Part shown: piece by piece, positions 9,742-20,924 of the stretch | Position numbering within the stretch: the first letter of the stretch is position 1 | How the letters are laid out: the number at the start of each line of letters is the position of its first letter | Program-made: the position numbers and the translations under genes | NCBI GenBank assembly: GCA_016791105.1 | Contig: JAEUNM010000050.1 | Coordinates: 1-40,789 of the forward strand | DNA length: 40,789 bases | Source of the DNA: Rhodocyclaceae bacterium | Lineage (GTDB): Bacteria > Pseudomonadota > Gammaproteobacteria > Burkholderiales > Rhodocyclaceae | Reading direction: 5' to 3' | The notes under the pieces: model-generated | The model's input: the letters and a program-made list of their open reading frames with translations, nothing else | Database searches by the model: none | What the model was told of the DNA's origin: nothing

Positions 9742-11061
9742 ATGACCACTTCTGCCGCAAAATCTCATCCGGCCGCACTCGATCTGGCGGCCGCTCGCCG
9801 CGCCACCGGCACGGTGCGCCTGCCCGGTTCGAAAAGCATTTCCAACCGCACCCTGCTGCTGGCCGCGCTGGCCGACGGACGCACCGAAATATTCGACCTG
9901 CTGGCGTCCGACGACACCGAGCGCATGCTCGATGCACTCAGCGCGCTGGGCGTGGCGGTTACCCGCATGGCGCCCGACCACTGCGTGATCGAAGGCGTGG
10001 GCGGCAAATTTCCGGTCAAACAGGCAGAACTGTTTCTGGGCAATGCCGGCACCGCATTCCGCCCGCTTACGGCGGCGCTGGCGGTGGCAGGCGGGCGTTA
10101 CAAACTATCCGGCGTCGCGCGCATGCACGAGCGTCCTATCGGCGATCTGGTCGATGCGTTGCGGGCCATGGGCGCGGACATACGCTATCTGGGCGAGCCG
10201 GGCTATCCGCCGCTGCAAATCGAAGCGGCGGCGATACAGCCGCCGGCCGCGGTGCCGGTGCGCGGCGACGTATCCAGCCAGTTTCTGACCGGTCTGCTGC
10301 TCATGCTGCCGCTGCTGGACCGGGAAGTTGCGCTGGAAGTGCAGGGCGAACTCATTTCCAAGCCCTATGTGGACATTACCCTCGCGCTCATGCGCCGCTT
10401 CGGCGTCGACGTGGAGCGCGAGGACTGGAAGCGATTTACCGTGCCGGCCGCCGCCTGCTACCGCACGCCGGGGCAAATTTGGGTCGAAGGCGACGCTTCG
10501 TCAGCTTCGTACTTTCTGGCCGCAGGTGCCCTGGGCGGCGGGCCCGTGCGCGTCGAGGGAGTCGGCCGTGCCAGCATACAGGGCGACGTGCAATTTGCCG
10601 CCGCCCTGGCCGGACTGGGCGCCCGCATCGAAATGGGCGAAAACTGGATCAGCGCCGCTGCACCCGCAAGTGGCCGGCTGTCCGCATTCGATCTCGATCT
10701 GAACCTGATACCGGATGCCGCCATGACGCTCGCCGTGGTCGCGCTGTTTTGCGATGGTCCCTGCCGTCTGCGCAATATCGCGAGCTGGCGCGTCAAGGAA
10801 ACCGACCGCATCGCGGCGATGGCGACCGAATTGCGCAAACTGGGCGCAACGGTGGAAGAGGGGGCGGACTGGCTGGGCGTGAGCGCGCCGGCCGCGCTCA
10901 CGCCGCACGCCGCCATCGACACCTACGACGACCACCGCATCGCCATGTGTTTTTCGCTGGCGGCGCTGGGGGGCGTGCCGATCACGATCAGAGAGCCCGG
11001 CTGCGTGGCAAAAACCTTCCCGGATTATTTCAGCGTCTATCAGTCCGTGGTGGCGGCATGA
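9742..11061 (+). CDS. aroA: 3-phosphoshikimate 1-carboxyvinyltransferase (EPSP synthase)
   Basis: Joins shikimate-3-phosphate and PEP to form EPSP, the sixth step of the shikimate pathway. Length is 439 residues (E. coli 427). Motifs are [17 protein letters not shown] (27-43, with K31, S32 and R36 of the active site), [16 protein letters not shown] (98-113), a QFLTGLLL segment and the KETDRI motif about three quarters along. ATG 9742 has only a weak ribosome site but gives a normal family N-terminus with a short extra leader. The stop overlaps the cmk start (ATGA). Taken with pheA, hisC and tyrA, this makes a continuous aromatic block. Confidence 0.97.
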   Translation: MTTSAAKSHPAALDLAAARRATGTVRLPGSKSISNRTLLLAALADGRTEIFDLLASDDTERMLDALSALGVAVTRMAPDHCVIEGVGGKFPVKQAELFLGNAGTAFRPLTAALAVAGGRYKLSGVARMHERPIGDLVDALRAMGADIRYLGEPGYPPLQIEAAAIQPPAAVPVRGDVSSQFLTGLLLMLPLLDREVALEVQGELISKPYVDITLALMRRFGVDVEREDWKRFTVPAAACYRTPGQIWVEGDASSASYFLAAGALGGGPVRVEGVGRASIQGDVQFAAALAGLGARIEMGENWISAAAPASGRLSAFDLDLNLIPDAAMTLAVVALFCDGPCRLRNIASWRVKETDRIAAMATELRKLGATVEEGADWLGVSAPAALTPHAAIDTYDDHRIAMCFSLAALGGVPITIREPGCVAKTFPDYFSVYQSVVAA

Positions 11062-11747
11062 GCGGGGTACCGGTCATCGCCATAGACGGGCCGTCCGCGT
11101 CCGGCAAAGGTACCGTCGCAGAGCGCGTCGCGCAGCTTACGGGCTATCACTTTCTCGACAGCGGTTCGCTGTATCGCCTGACCGCGCTGGCCGCCTTGCG
11201 CGCCGGTGCGGTGCTGGACGACGAAGCCCGCCTGGCGGAAATCGCCCGCGCGCTGCCGGCAAGCTTCGCCGATGGCCTCGTTTATCTGGACAACACCGAC
11301 GTGAGCGCCGCCATCCGCGCGGAAAACGTGTCGCAGGGCGCCTCCCGCGTGGCGGCGCTGCCGGCCGTGCGCGCCGCCCTGCTGGAGCGCCAGCGCGCGT
11401 TTCGGCGCGCACCCGGCCTGGTGGCGGACGGGCGCGACATGGGCACGGTGGTATTTCCCGATGCCGAAGTCAAGATATTCCTCACCGCGTCCGCCCAGGC
11501 GCGTGCCGAACGCCGTTATACACAGTTGATCGGTAAGGGCTTTTCTGCTAACCTTGCCGCCCTTCTGCAGGACTTGCAGGAACGTGATGCGCGCGATTCG
11601 AATCGCGCAGTTGCTCCCCTGCAACGTGCGGCAGATGCGCATCTGGTTGATACGACGACGCTTTCCATCGAACAGGCGGTAGCGGCCGTCATGCAGGTCG
11701 TACAGATGCAGTTGCCGCAGGCAGGCGGCGCGCCCACTCCCCGGTAG
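11058..11747 (+). CDS. cmk: Cytidylate kinase
   Basis: Phosphorylates CMP and dCMP with ATP in pyrimidine nucleotide salvage. The protein has 229 residues (E. coli 227). The P-loop [11 protein letters not shown] is at 9-19, followed by [28 protein letters not shown] and the lid/arginine segment [12 protein letters not shown] 11058 overlaps the aroA stop by 4 nt, which fixes the start and suggests coupling. The open frame runs far upstream through aroA in another phase, but that upstream part has no family match. The aroA-cmk-rpsA order is conserved widely in proteobacteria. Confidence 0.96.
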   Translation: MSGVPVIAIDGPSASGKGTVAERVAQLTGYHFLDSGSLYRLTALAALRAGAVLDDEARLAEIARALPASFADGLVYLDNTDVSAAIRAENVSQGASRVAALPAVRAALLERQRAFRRAPGLVADGRDMGTVVFPDAEVKIFLTASAQARAERRYTQLIGKGFSANLAALLQDLQERDARDSNRAVAPLQRAADAHLVDTTTLSIEQAVAAVMQVVQMQLPQAGGAPTPR

Positions 11748-11771
11748 CGCGCCGGCGCCCAGGCACCCGGC

Positions 11772-11801
11772 GCCCGTGCTCACCCGCACGGGCATTTTGT
11801 T
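11772..11801 (+). terminator. Intrinsic terminator after cmk
   Basis: GCCCGTGC (11772-11779) pairs with GCACGGGC (11786-11793) around a 6-nt loop TCACCC, followed at once by ATTTTGTT. This is a good Rho-independent terminator 24 bp after the cmk stop. It would separate or attenuate transcription between the aromatic block and rpsA, implying that rpsA has its own promoter in the short remaining gap or depends on readthrough. Confidence 0.7.
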
Positions 11802-11845
11802 GGTTTGACTATTTCCGCCGTCTCCATGCGGCACAGGTTCCCGTA

Positions 11846-13564
<1,719 letters not shown>

Positions 13565-13598
13565 GGTTGGTCAGCATCGGTAGCGAATAGCGCCATGC

Positions 13599-13623
13599 CC
13601 GCGGCGGCCCCATGCCGCCGCGG
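13599..13623. repeat. 10-bp perfect stem-loop between rpsA and ihfB
   Basis: CCGCGGCGGC (13599-13608) pairs fully with GCCGCCGCGG (13614-13623) around a CCCAT loop. No T-run follows, so it is not a typical intrinsic terminator. It may protect the rpsA mRNA 3' end or reduce transcription into ihfB. Confidence 0.5.
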
Positions 13624-13659
13624 TCTGCATGCCGATAAACCTGAGGCCGTGAGCAGATT

Positions 13660-13947
13660 ATGACCAAATCGGAGTTGATCGAACGCCTTGCAGAGCGCTT
13701 TCCGCAACTGGTGGCGAAAGATGCCGAATTCGCAGTCAAAATGATTCTGGACGCGATGTCCGGCGCGCTGTCGTCGGGCGATCGCATCGAAATACGCGGT
13801 TTTGGCAGTTTCGCGCTAAGTTACCGGCCGCCGCGCATGGGGCGCAATCCGAAATCCGGTGAAAAAGTGCGCGTGCCCGAAAAGTACGTGCCGCACTTCA
13901 AGGCCGGCAAGGAATTGCGCGAACGCGTCGATCAACTGTTGCCCTGA
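13660..13947 (+). CDS. ihfB: Integration host factor subunit beta
   Basis: DNA-bending nucleoid protein, active as a heterodimer with IhfA. It has 95 residues, the normal length. The HU/IHF signature is present: [17 protein letters not shown] at the N-terminus, the beta-arm segment [29 protein letters not shown] with the intercalating proline, then [14 protein letters not shown]. The start MTKSELIE is that of IhfB rather than HU or IhfA. It lies directly after rpsA as in most proteobacteria. The 95-bp gap holds a strong stem-loop. Confidence 0.97.
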   Translation: MTKSELIERLAERFPQLVAKDAEFAVKMILDAMSGALSSGDRIEIRGFGSFALSYRPPRMGRNPKSGEKVRVPEKYVPHFKAGKELRERVDQLLP

Positions 13948-14094
13948 TCGCATGCAATTCGGCACGCTAGGCGCGCGGCGCGCCGGCTACGGCGACCCTT
14001 ACGTCGCGGGCGCAGCATGCTGCTGCGGCCAGGATGGATGCGGCGCGCCTCATGGGCACAAACAGCCATTCCATTCGGCGCGGGTGGGCACACC

Positions 14095-14385
14095 ATGATG
14101 CGAGCCATAGGCTGGCTGCTGCGCCTCACCGTTTTCGTGCTGCTGCTGGGTTTCGCGGTGAAGAACGACGCCCGCGTAGACCTGTATTTTTTCCTCGGCA
14201 CGCACTGGAATCTGCCGCTGTCCCTCATCATCCTGCTGGCATTTGCCGCGGGTGCCGTGCTCGGCTTGATCGCCGCCCTGATGCCCGTACTCAGGCTGCG
14301 GCGCGAAGTGAGCCGGTTGCGGCAAGCCCCTTTGCCTGCCGCACAAGCCGCCATGCCGGTGCAAGATGCGCCTCCCGCCGTCTGA
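14095..14385 (+). CDS. lapA: LapA family inner-membrane protein (DUF1049)
   Basis: Small membrane protein of 96 residues that in E. coli works with LapB in control of lipopolysaccharide synthesis. Two transmembrane segments are clear: about 5-21 (WLLRLTVFVLLLGFAVKN) and about 43-63 (LSLIILLAFAAGAVLGLIAAL). Between them lies the conserved ND.RVDLYFFLGTHWNLPLSLI pattern, and a basic cytoplasmic helix LRLRREVSRLRQ follows. The start is ATG 14095 or ATG 14098, which are adjacent; GGGTGGG lies upstream. lapB starts 18 bp after the stop, so they form an operon. The frame extends further 5', but that part lacks family features. Confidence 0.88.
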   Translation: MMRAIGWLLRLTVFVLLLGFAVKNDARVDLYFFLGTHWNLPLSLIILLAFAAGAVLGLIAALMPVLRLRREVSRLRQAPLPAAQAAMPVQDAPPAV

Positions 14386-14403
14386 GCAGGAGGCTGCCTG
14401 AGC

Positions 14404-15579
14404 ATGGAATTCGAGCTGTGGTGGCTGCTCGCCATTCCTGTATTTTTCAGTCTGGGCTGGATCGCCGCGCGCATAGACATACGCCACGTGGTGCGTGAAT
14501 CGCGCACGCTGCCGCGTTCGTATTTTCAGGGCCTCAATTATTTGCTGCTGGAGCAGCAGGACCGCGCCGTCGAGTCCTTCATTGAAGCCACGCGCGAAGA
14601 CCCGCAGGCCCTGGACCTGCAGTTTGCGCTGGGTGCGCTGTTTCGCCGCCGCGGCGAATCCGACCGCGCCATACGCATGCACCAGAGCCTGATCGAGCGC
14701 GACGATCTGAAGCCCGAGCGGCGCCTGGACGCTTTGTCGGAACTGGGCCAGGATTATCTGAAAGCCGGATTGCTCGATCGCGCCGAAGAGGTGTTCCAGA
14801 AACTGCTGGACACGGCGCGGCATGAAGATGCGCTCAAATACCTGCTGGAAATTTATCAGCAGGAAAAGGAGTGGAAAAAAGCCATCGCCATCGCCGACCG
14901 CCTGCCCGACCACGCCAGCGTGCTGTGGCAAAAACAGGTGGCGAATTTTTACTGCGAAATCGCCGCCTCCGCGCTCACCCACTCCAGGCCCGCCGACGCG
15001 CGCGCGGCACTGGACGCGGCGCTCAACGAAAATCGCAAGTGCGTGCGCGCCAGCATATTGCTGGGCGACCTGTACGCGCAGGAACAGAAATATCCGGCCG
15101 CCATCGAGGCCTGGAAGCGCGTCGAACAACAAAACCCCATCTACCTGGCCCTGGTGGCGGGGCGTTTGATGGAAGCGCATCAGAAACTCGGCCGCGACGC
15201 CGAAGGTTTGCAACTGTTGCGCGGCTATCTGGAGGGCAATCCATCGCTCGACCTGCTCGATGCCGTATTCGCCGCCGAACTGGCGGATGGCGGCGCGCCG
15301 GCCGCGCTGGCCCTGGTGCGTGAGGAATTGCAGCGCAACGCCACCCTGCTGGGCCTGGGCAAACTGCTCGAAGCGCAAACCATGCTGGCGCCGCCGGACG
15401 TGCGCGCGGATCTGGAACTGACCAAGGGCATCATCCACAACCACACGCGCCGCGTCGCACGCTATCGCTGCGACGCCTGCGGCTTCAAGGCGCGCCAGTT
15501 CTACTGGCGTTGCCCAGGTTGTGGCGGTTGGGAAACCTATCCTCCCAAGCGTACGGAAGAATTCGACCTCACGCCCTGA
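14404..15579 (+). CDS. lapB: Lipopolysaccharide assembly protein LapB (YciM)
   Basis: Membrane-anchored TPR protein of 391 residues (E. coli 389). In E. coli it brings LpxC to the FtsH protease and so limits lipid A synthesis. There is one N-terminal transmembrane helix (about 4-22), the YFQGLNYLLLEQQDRAVESFIEA start of the TPR array, then TPR helices to about residue 330. A C-terminal rubredoxin-like metal site has C356, C359, C370 and C373 (CDAC...CPGC). ATG 14404 is preceded by AGGAGG at suitable distance. LapA directly upstream and LPS-core heptose and UDP-sugar genes downstream fit an envelope role. Confidence 0.95.
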   Translation: MEFELWWLLAIPVFFSLGWIAARIDIRHVVRESRTLPRSYFQGLNYLLLEQQDRAVESFIEATREDPQALDLQFALGALFRRRGESDRAIRMHQSLIERDDLKPERRLDALSELGQDYLKAGLLDRAEEVFQKLLDTARHEDALKYLLEIYQQEKEWKKAIAIADRLPDHASVLWQKQVANFYCEIAASALTHSRPADARAALDAALNENRKCVRASILLGDLYAQEQKYPAAIEAWKRVEQQNPIYLALVAGRLMEAHQKLGRDAEGLQLLRGYLEGNPSLDLLDAVFAAELADGGAPAALALVREELQRNATLLGLGKLLEAQTMLAPPDVRADLELTKGIIHNHTRRVARYRCDACGFKARQFYWRCPGCGGWETYPPKRTEEFDLTP

Positions 15580-15636
15580 GGCGGGGGGGTCGAATGCCGG
15601 CGCTCGAAATACGGAAACTTACGGAGAACTGCTGGC

Positions 15637-16971
15637 ATGAAAGTGAGTGTCGTCGGAACGGGCTATGTAGGGCTGGTTAGCGGTGCCTGTCTGGCCGATA
15701 TGGGCAATGACGTGCTGTGCCTGGACGTCGATCCGCGCAAGATAGAAATTCTCAATTCGGGCGGCATCCCCATCCACGAGCCGGGTCTGGCCAACGTGGT
15801 GGCGCGCAATCGCGCGGCGCGGCGCTTGCGCTTTACCACCGACATCGCCGCTGCCGTGGCGCACGGGACGGTGCAATTCATCGCTGTGGGCACGCCGCCC
15901 GACGAGGACGGCTCCGCCGACCTGCAATACGTGCTGGCGGCTGCACGCAACATCGGCCGGCACATGGACGGCTACCGCGTCGTCGTGGATAAATCCACCG
16001 TGCCGGTCGGCACCGCCGACAAGGTGCGCGCAGCCATCGCCGACGAACTTGCCGCACGCGGCGCGCAAATTCCGTTTGCCGTGGTATCCAACCCGGAATT
16101 TCTGAAAGAAGGCGCGGCGGTGGAAGATTTCATGAAACCGGACCGCATCGTGGTGGGCGCCGACGACGCGCGCGCGCTGGGCCTCATGCGCGAACTGTAC
16201 GCGCCGTTTCAGCGCAACCACGAGCGCCTCATGGTGATGGACGTGCGCTCGGCGGAACTGACCAAATATGCCGCCAACGCCATGCTGGCGACGCGCATTT
16301 CGTTCATGAACGAACTATCCAATCTGGCCGAACGGCTGGGTGCGGATATCGAACTGGTGCGTCAGGGCATAGGGTCGGACCCGCGTATCGGCCACCATTT
16401 CCTGTACCCGGGCTGCGGCTACGGCGGTTCCTGTTTTCCCAAGGACGTGCAGGCGCTTGCCCGCACCGCGCGCGAGACCGGCATGGATTTGCAGATATTG
16501 GGGGCTGTCGAGCGCGTCAATGAACTGCAAAAAAGCGTGCTGGTGAATAAGGTGGTGGCGCGCTTCGGCGAGAACCTGGCCGGCCGCCACTTCGCCCTGT
16601 GGGGCCTGGCGTTCAAGCCCAATACCGACGACATGCGCGAGGCACCTTCGCGCGTGATCGCCGCGGCCTTGCTGGAGCGCGGTGCACGCATCACAGCCTA
16701 TGATCCGGTGGCGATGGACGAAGCGCGCCGCGTTTTTGCGGACCTCGACGGCGTGCAATTTGCGGAATCGGCGCTGGATGCGCTCGATGGCGCCGATGCG
16801 CTACTGATCGTGACCGAGTGGAAAGAATTCCGCAGCCCGGATTTCGACGCCATGCGCGCCAGGCTCAAGCAGCCGCTCATATTCGACGGCCGCAATCTGT
16901 TCGAGCCGGCGCGCATGGCTGCGCACGGCTTCGACTATCTGGCCATAGGCCGCACGCAGCAGGTGGCCTGA
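15637..16971 (+). CDS. ugd: UDP-glucose 6-dehydrogenase
   Basis: Oxidises UDP-glucose to UDP-glucuronate with two NAD+, feeding surface polysaccharides or LPS modification. It has 444 residues. The Rossmann motif [19 protein letters not shown] is at 5-23, followed by [13 protein letters not shown] (84-96), the KSTVPVGT motif (119-126), SNPEFLKEG (151-159) and the catalytic cysteine C266 in [13 protein letters not shown] second nucleotide-sugar domain includes [25 protein letters not shown] ribosome site precedes ATG 15637. The hldE kinase gene begins one base after its stop, so they are likely one operon. GDP-mannose dehydrogenase is a relative, but the motifs fit UDP-glucose dehydrogenase better. 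Confidence 0.95.
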   Translation: MKVSVVGTGYVGLVSGACLADMGNDVLCLDVDPRKIEILNSGGIPIHEPGLANVVARNRAARRLRFTTDIAAAVAHGTVQFIAVGTPPDEDGSADLQYVLAAARNIGRHMDGYRVVVDKSTVPVGTADKVRAAIADELAARGAQIPFAVVSNPEFLKEGAAVEDFMKPDRIVVGADDARALGLMRELYAPFQRNHERLMVMDVRSAELTKYAANAMLATRISFMNELSNLAERLGADIELVRQGIGSDPRIGHHFLYPGCGYGGSCFPKDVQALARTARETGMDLQILGAVERVNELQKSVLVNKVVARFGENLAGRHFALWGLAFKPNTDDMREAPSRVIAAALLERGARITAYDPVAMDEARRVFADLDGVQFAESALDALDGADALLIVTEWKEFRSPDFDAMRARLKQPLIFDGRNLFEPARMAAHGFDYLAIGRTQQVA

Positions 16972-16972
16972 C

Positions 16973-17914
16973 ATGGGACGCATGGGTTTGCCCGATACCG
17001 GCCGCACGCGCATCCTGGTGGTGGGCGATGTGATGCTGGACCGCTACTGGTTCGGCGAAGTGAGCCGCATTTCCCCCGAAGCACCGGTGCCCGTGGTGCA
17101 TGTCGCACGCACCGAAGAACGGCCCGGCGGCGCCGCCAACGTGGCGCGCAACGTGGCGGCACTGGGGGCGCGTGCCACCTTGCTGTCGGTGGTGGGCAGC
17201 GACGAGGCGGGCCAGTCGCTGGCGCGCCTGATGGCCGGCGAAGGCATCGCGGCCAGCCTGCACGAGGATGGCGATCTCAACACCACCATCAAATTGCGCG
17301 TGATCGGGCGCCAGCAACAGTTGTTGCGCATCGATTTCGAAAATACGCCCAATCACGAAGTGCTACAGGCCAAACTGGCGGAATTCGAACAGCGCATCGG
17401 CGATACCGACGTGCTCATCCTGTCCGATTACGGCAAGGGCGGGCTGGCGCACATCGCACAAATGATCCAGATGGCGCGCGCGGCCGGCGTGCCCGTACTG
17501 GTGGACCCCAAGGGTGACGATTACCAGCGCTATGCTGGCGCCACGCTGCTGACACCCAATCGGTCCGAATTGCGCCAGGTGGTCGGCCGCTGGACCGACG
17601 AAACCGACCTTGCCCGCCGCGCCGAGGCGCTGCGCCAGCAACTGGGCCTGGACGGCCTGCTGGTCACGCGCTCGGAAGAAGGCATGACGCTCTACCGTGC
17701 CGGCGGCGCCGCCCACGAGCCGGCGCGTGCGCGCGAAGTGTTCGACGTGAGCGGCGCCGGCGATACGGTGATCGCCACGCTGGCGGTGATGCTGGGCGCC
17801 GGGCGCGAACTGGTCGAAGCGATGCGCATCGCCAATCTTGCGGCCGGCATCGTGGTCGGCAAACTGGGCACCGCGGTGGCCTCGCTGGCTGAACTGGAAG
17901 CCGAGTTGCGCTAG
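16973..17914 (+). CDS. rfaE1: D-glycero-beta-D-manno-heptose-7-phosphate kinase (kinase-only HldE/RfaE1)
   Basis: PfkB-family sugar kinase of 313 residues that makes heptose 1,7-bisphosphate for the LPS inner core. Motifs are [29 protein letters not shown] near the N-terminus, [15 protein letters not shown], the DPKG segment and the C-terminal anion-hole/catalytic motif [15 protein letters not shown]. coli HldE (477 residues) fuses this kinase to an adenylyltransferase. Here only the kinase half is present and no adenylyltransferase (RfaE2) is seen in the window, so that enzyme must be encoded elsewhere. ATG 16973 lies immediately after the ugd stop; ATG 16982 is an alternative. hldD follows. 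Confidence 0.93.
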   Translation: MGRMGLPDTGRTRILVVGDVMLDRYWFGEVSRISPEAPVPVVHVARTEERPGGAANVARNVAALGARATLLSVVGSDEAGQSLARLMAGEGIAASLHEDGDLNTTIKLRVIGRQQQLLRIDFENTPNHEVLQAKLAEFEQRIGDTDVLILSDYGKGGLAHIAQMIQMARAAGVPVLVDPKGDDYQRYAGATLLTPNRSELRQVVGRWTDETDLARRAEALRQQLGLDGLLVTRSEEGMTLYRAGGAAHEPARAREVFDVSGAGDTVIATLAVMLGAGRELVEAMRIANLAAGIVVGKLGTAVASLAELEAELR

Positions 17915-17976
17915 CATTCCGGCCTCGGGCGCGGCCGCCGGGCGGCGCCAGGACCTGCACATTACGGAGTTCAAGC

Positions 17977-18975
17977 ATGTACTACGTGGTAACCGGCGCG
18001 GCCGGCTTCATAGGTTCCAATGTCGTCAAAGGCCTCAACGGGATGGGCATACGCAACATCCTGGCGGTCGACAACCTCACCCGCGGCGACAAATTTCGCA
18101 ATCTGGTGGATTGCGAAATTGCCGACTATCTGGACAAATCCGAATTTATCGATGCCATCGAAGCCGGCGAGCTGGACGGCGTCATCGAAGCCATCCTGCA
18201 CCAGGGTGCCTGTTCCGACACCATGGAACAGAACGGCCAGTACATGATGGAAAACAACTATCGCTACTCCCTGTCCTTGCTCGATTTCTGCATGCACCAG
18301 GACGTACCCTATATCTACGCCTCGTCGGCATCGGTCTATGGCGGCGGCCAGGTGTTTCGCGAGGCGCGCGAAAATGAAGCGCCGCTCAACGTGTATGCCT
18401 ATTCGAAATTCCTCTTCGACCAGGTGGTGCGCCGGCGTCTGCCGGACGCCAACACGCAGATTGCGGGTTTTCGCTATTTCAACGTGTATGGGCCCAACGA
18501 ACAGCACAAGGGGCGCATGGCTTCGGTGGCCTTCCACTTTTTCAACCAGTACCGCGCCGAGGGCAAGGTAAAGCTGTTCGAAGGCAGCGCCGGCTATGGC
18601 AATGGCGAACAGCGGCGCGATTTCGTCAGCGTGGCCGACGTGGTCAAAGTGAATCTCCACTTTCTGGAACACAGCGAGCGCTCCGGCATTTACAACGTCG
18701 GCACCGGGCGCGCGCAAAGTTTCAATGACGTGGCGGTGGCCACCGTCAATGCCTGCCGCCAGGCCGAGGGCAAGGACGCGCTGGCGCTGGATCGCCTGCT
18801 GGCGGAAGGCCTGATCGAATATCAGCCATTTCCGCAGGCCCTGGTGGGCAAATATCAGAGCTTTACGCAGGCCGACCTGGGCGCATTGCGCAAGGCCGGC
18901 TATACGGACGAATTTGCGACGGTGGAACAGGGTGTATCCGCTTACGTCGCAGAATTGCTGCGCCGCGCCGGCTAA
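17977..18975 (+). CDS. hldD: ADP-L-glycero-D-manno-heptose 6-epimerase
   Basis: Short-chain dehydrogenase/reductase-type epimerase that gives ADP-L-glycero-D-manno-heptose for the LPS inner core. It has 332 residues. The NAD(P) motif GAAGFIGSN is at 7-15, [11 protein letters not shown] at 114-124, and catalytic Y140 and K144 in VYAYSKF, the same numbers as in E. coli. FNVYGPNE and the RDFVSVADV segment are also present. An ACGGAG ribosome site precedes ATG 17977. It follows the heptose kinase by 62 bp, so two steps of ADP-heptose synthesis are adjacent. Confidence 0.97.
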   Translation: MYYVVTGAAGFIGSNVVKGLNGMGIRNILAVDNLTRGDKFRNLVDCEIADYLDKSEFIDAIEAGELDGVIEAILHQGACSDTMEQNGQYMMENNYRYSLSLLDFCMHQDVPYIYASSASVYGGGQVFREARENEAPLNVYAYSKFLFDQVVRRRLPDANTQIAGFRYFNVYGPNEQHKGRMASVAFHFFNQYRAEGKVKLFEGSAGYGNGEQRRDFVSVADVVKVNLHFLEHSERSGIYNVGTGRAQSFNDVAVATVNACRQAEGKDALALDRLLAEGLIEYQPFPQALVGKYQSFTQADLGALRKAGYTDEFATVEQGVSAYVAELLRRAG

Positions 18976-18999
18976 AACGCGCGCCGCTCGGGAGGGCCT

Positions 19000-19905
19000 A
19001 TGTATCGACTGATTTTGCTGCTGGCGGCGCTGCTGTTTGCAGGCGGCGTGCTGGCGGCCGTCAATATCAATACCGCCACCGAAGAAGAACTGGACGGCCT
19101 GCCCGGCATTGGTCCGGCCAAAGCCAAAGCCATCGTCGAAGAAAGGCGCAAGAACGGGCCATTCAAGTCGGTCGACGATTTGAAGCGTGTGAAAGGCATA
19201 GGCGATGCCACTTTCGAGGGGCTGAAAAGCCAGGTCAGCGTGAGCGGCCCGAGCCGGCCCGTGGCCGCGCCGCAGGCGCCCGAGCGCCCGGCGGCCCCGC
19301 AGGCACCGGCGCCGGCCGCCAAGGCGCCTATGCCGCCGGTACCGCCAGCCGGGCCCTTCGGCGCGCCGCCGCGGCCGACAGGCAGCCCGCCGCCTCCGGC
19401 CGGAGCAGGCGCACCACCGCCGCGTCCGGCCGGCAGCCCGCCGCCGCCGCCAGGTGTCAATCCGCCTCCGCGCCCGGCGGGCAGTCCGCCACCGCTTCCC
19501 GGCGTTCAACCGCCGCCGCGGCCCGCGGGTAGTTCGGTGCCAGTCCATGCGGACGCCAATCCCCCGCCACCGCCTGCCGGCGCGGGTGCGCCGCCGCGCC
19601 CGGCGGGTAGTCCACCGCCACCGCCTGGCGCTCACCCGCCACCGCGGCCGGCTGGAAGTTCAGCGTCGCCGCAGGCGGGCGCCAACCCGCCGCCGCCGCG
19701 GCCGGCCGGCGGCCCGCCGCCTGGGGCCATGCCGCCGCCCAAACCCGCCGGTGCCAGCAGCGGCGCCGCTGCGGCCGAGTCGCCGGGCAAGCGCGGACCA
19801 CCGGCGCCGGCAGGCATGTCGGGCGGAAAGAAAGCCCACGAGCTTTCACACCCGGATCGCAAAGCCGACAAATCCTCGCGCGAACACGACAAGCCGTCCT
19901 ACTGA
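19000..19905 (+). CDS. ComEA-like helix-hairpin-helix protein with long proline-rich repeat tail
   Basis: Secreted or periplasmic protein of 301 residues. A signal peptide (1-19, MYRLILLLAALLFAGGVLA) precedes a ComEA-type double helix-hairpin-helix domain (about 20-80) with VNINTATEEELDGLPGIGPAKAKAIVEER and VDDLKRVKGIGDATFEGL. ComEA binds incoming DNA in natural transformation, and betaproteobacterial ComEA-like proteins are usually about 90-110 residues. This one continues with Ala/Pro-rich linker (83-122), about eight imperfect copies of a PPPRPAGSPPPPPG-like unit (123-251), and a charged Lys/Asp/His tail (277-301). The tail may span the cell wall or bind partners (inference). A GGAGGG ribosome site precedes ATG 19000. 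The comEA position after hldD is common in betaproteobacteria. Confidence 0.85.
   Translation: MYRLILLLAALLFAGGVLAAVNINTATEEELDGLPGIGPAKAKAIVEERRKNGPFKSVDDLKRVKGIGDATFEGLKSQVSVSGPSRPVAAPQAPERPAAPQAPAPAAKAPMPPVPPAGPFGAPPRPTGSPPPPAGAGAPPPRPAGSPPPPPGVNPPPRPAGSPPPLPGVQPPPRPAGSSVPVHADANPPPPPAGAGAPPRPAGSPPPPPGAHPPPRPAGSSASPQAGANPPPPRPAGGPPPGAMPPPKPAGASSGAAAAESPGKRGPPAPAGMSGGKKAHELSHPDRKADKSSREHDKPSY
19366..19752 (+). repeat. Coding repeats for PPPRPAG units
   Basis: About eight imperfect direct repeats of 42-80 bp inside the ComEA-like gene, each encoding PP(P)RPAG or PPPKPAG followed by a proline run. Very GC-rich. Such arrays can change copy number by slippage or recombination. Confidence 0.8.
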
Positions 19906-19912
19906 GCCGAGC

Positions 19913-19931
19913 GGCGGGCGCGGTGCCCGCC
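19913..19931 (+). terminator. GC stem-loop after the ComEA-like gene
   Basis: GGCGGGC (19913-19919) pairs with GCCCGCC (19925-19931) around a GCGGT loop, 8 bp after the stop. A competing GGTGCC/GGCACC pairing starts at 19922. No T-run follows, so termination strength is doubtful. Confidence 0.35.
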
Positions 19932-19999
19932 GGCACCAGCCTTGTGCGGTGCGGCCTCCGGTATCATGTGACATCGAACCAGACCAGCCGGATTTCCTC

Positions 20000-20902
20000 A
20001 TGCCCTTCAAAACTCTGGAAGATTTCGTCGGCAACACGCCGCTGGTGCAGTTGAAGCGCATCCCCGGCGCGGAAGCCGAGCGGCGCAACAACGTGGTGCT
20101 GGCCAAGCTCGAAGGCAATAATCCGGCCGGTTCGGTGAAGGACAGGCCGGCGCTGTCCATGATCGTGCGCGCCGAGGCGCGCGGCGACATCAAACCGGGC
20201 GATGTGCTGATCGAGGCCACCAGCGGCAATACCGGCATTGCGCTGGCCATGGCGGCGGCCATGCGCGGCTACCGCATGCTGCTGGTGATGCCCGAAAACC
20301 AGAGCATGGAACGCCGCCAGACCATGCGTGCGTTCGGCGCTGAACTGATCCTCACCCCCAAGGAAGGCGGCATGGAAATGGCGCGCGACGTGGCCGAGCG
20401 CATGCGCGACGAGGGGCGCGGCATTATCCTGGACCAGTTCGCCAATCCGGACAATCCGCTCTCGCATTACGAAGGCACGGGGCCGGAAATCTGGCGCGAT
20501 ACGGAAGGGCGCATCACGCATTTCGTATCCAGCATGGGTACCACCGGCACCATCATGGGCACTTCGCGCTACTTGAAGGCGCTCAATCCGGCCATAGAAA
20601 TCATCGGTTGCCAGCCGGAAGAAGGTTCGCAAATTCCGGGCATACGCAAGTGGCCGGTGGAATACCTGCCGCGCATTTACGACGCCGCGCGCGTCGATAA
20701 GCTGGAATACGTGTGCCAGGCGGACGCCGAACAGATGACGCGCCGCCTCGCGCGCGAAGAGGGCATATTCGCCGGCATCAGTTCCGGCGGCGCGATGGCT
20801 GTGGCCATGCGTCTGGCCGCGCGCGTGGAAAACGCGGTGATCGTGAGCATCGTGTGCGATCGCGGCGACCGCTATCTATCCACCGGCGTATTTCCGGCCT
20901 GA
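20000..20902 (+). CDS. cysM: O-acetylserine sulfhydrylase B (cysteine synthase)
   Basis: PLP enzyme that makes cysteine from O-acetylserine and sulfide or thiosulfate. The protein has 300 residues (E. coli CysM 303). The PLP lysine K47 is in EGNNPAGSVKDRPALSMI, with EATSGNTGIALA as the phosphate/substrate loop, PENQSMERRQTMRAFGAEL, and SSMGTTGTIMGTSRYLK. The VKDRP sequence and shorter C-terminus point to CysM rather than CysK. The open frame extends far upstream inside the ComEA-like gene, but ATG 20000 gives the family N-terminus MPFKTLEDFVGNTPLV and has GGA upstream. The sulfur-assimilation genes lie about 2 kb downstream on the other strand. Confidence 0.95.
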   Translation: MPFKTLEDFVGNTPLVQLKRIPGAEAERRNNVVLAKLEGNNPAGSVKDRPALSMIVRAEARGDIKPGDVLIEATSGNTGIALAMAAAMRGYRMLLVMPENQSMERRQTMRAFGAELILTPKEGGMEMARDVAERMRDEGRGIILDQFANPDNPLSHYEGTGPEIWRDTEGRITHFVSSMGTTGTIMGTSRYLKALNPAIEIIGCQPEEGSQIPGIRKWPVEYLPRIYDAARVDKLEYVCQADAEQMTRRLAREEGIFAGISSGGAMAVAMRLAARVENAVIVSIVCDRGDRYLSTGVFPA

Positions 20903-20924
20903 GCCGCGCCGTTCGGAAGCAACT

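Noticed and set aside
9477..11057. Open frame running through aroA into cmk
   Set aside because: Only the part from 11058 matches cytidylate kinase; the upstream portion is out of phase with tyrA and aroA and is Arg/Ala-rich noise.
17971..19635. 554-codon minus-strand frame opposite hldD and the ComEA-like gene
   Set aside because: Arg/Gly-rich low-complexity translation of the proline repeats; no domain.
19366..19752. Possible CRISPR array
   Set aside because: The repeats are in-frame codon repeats for PPPRPAG units without unique spacers of constant length; no cas genes nearby.
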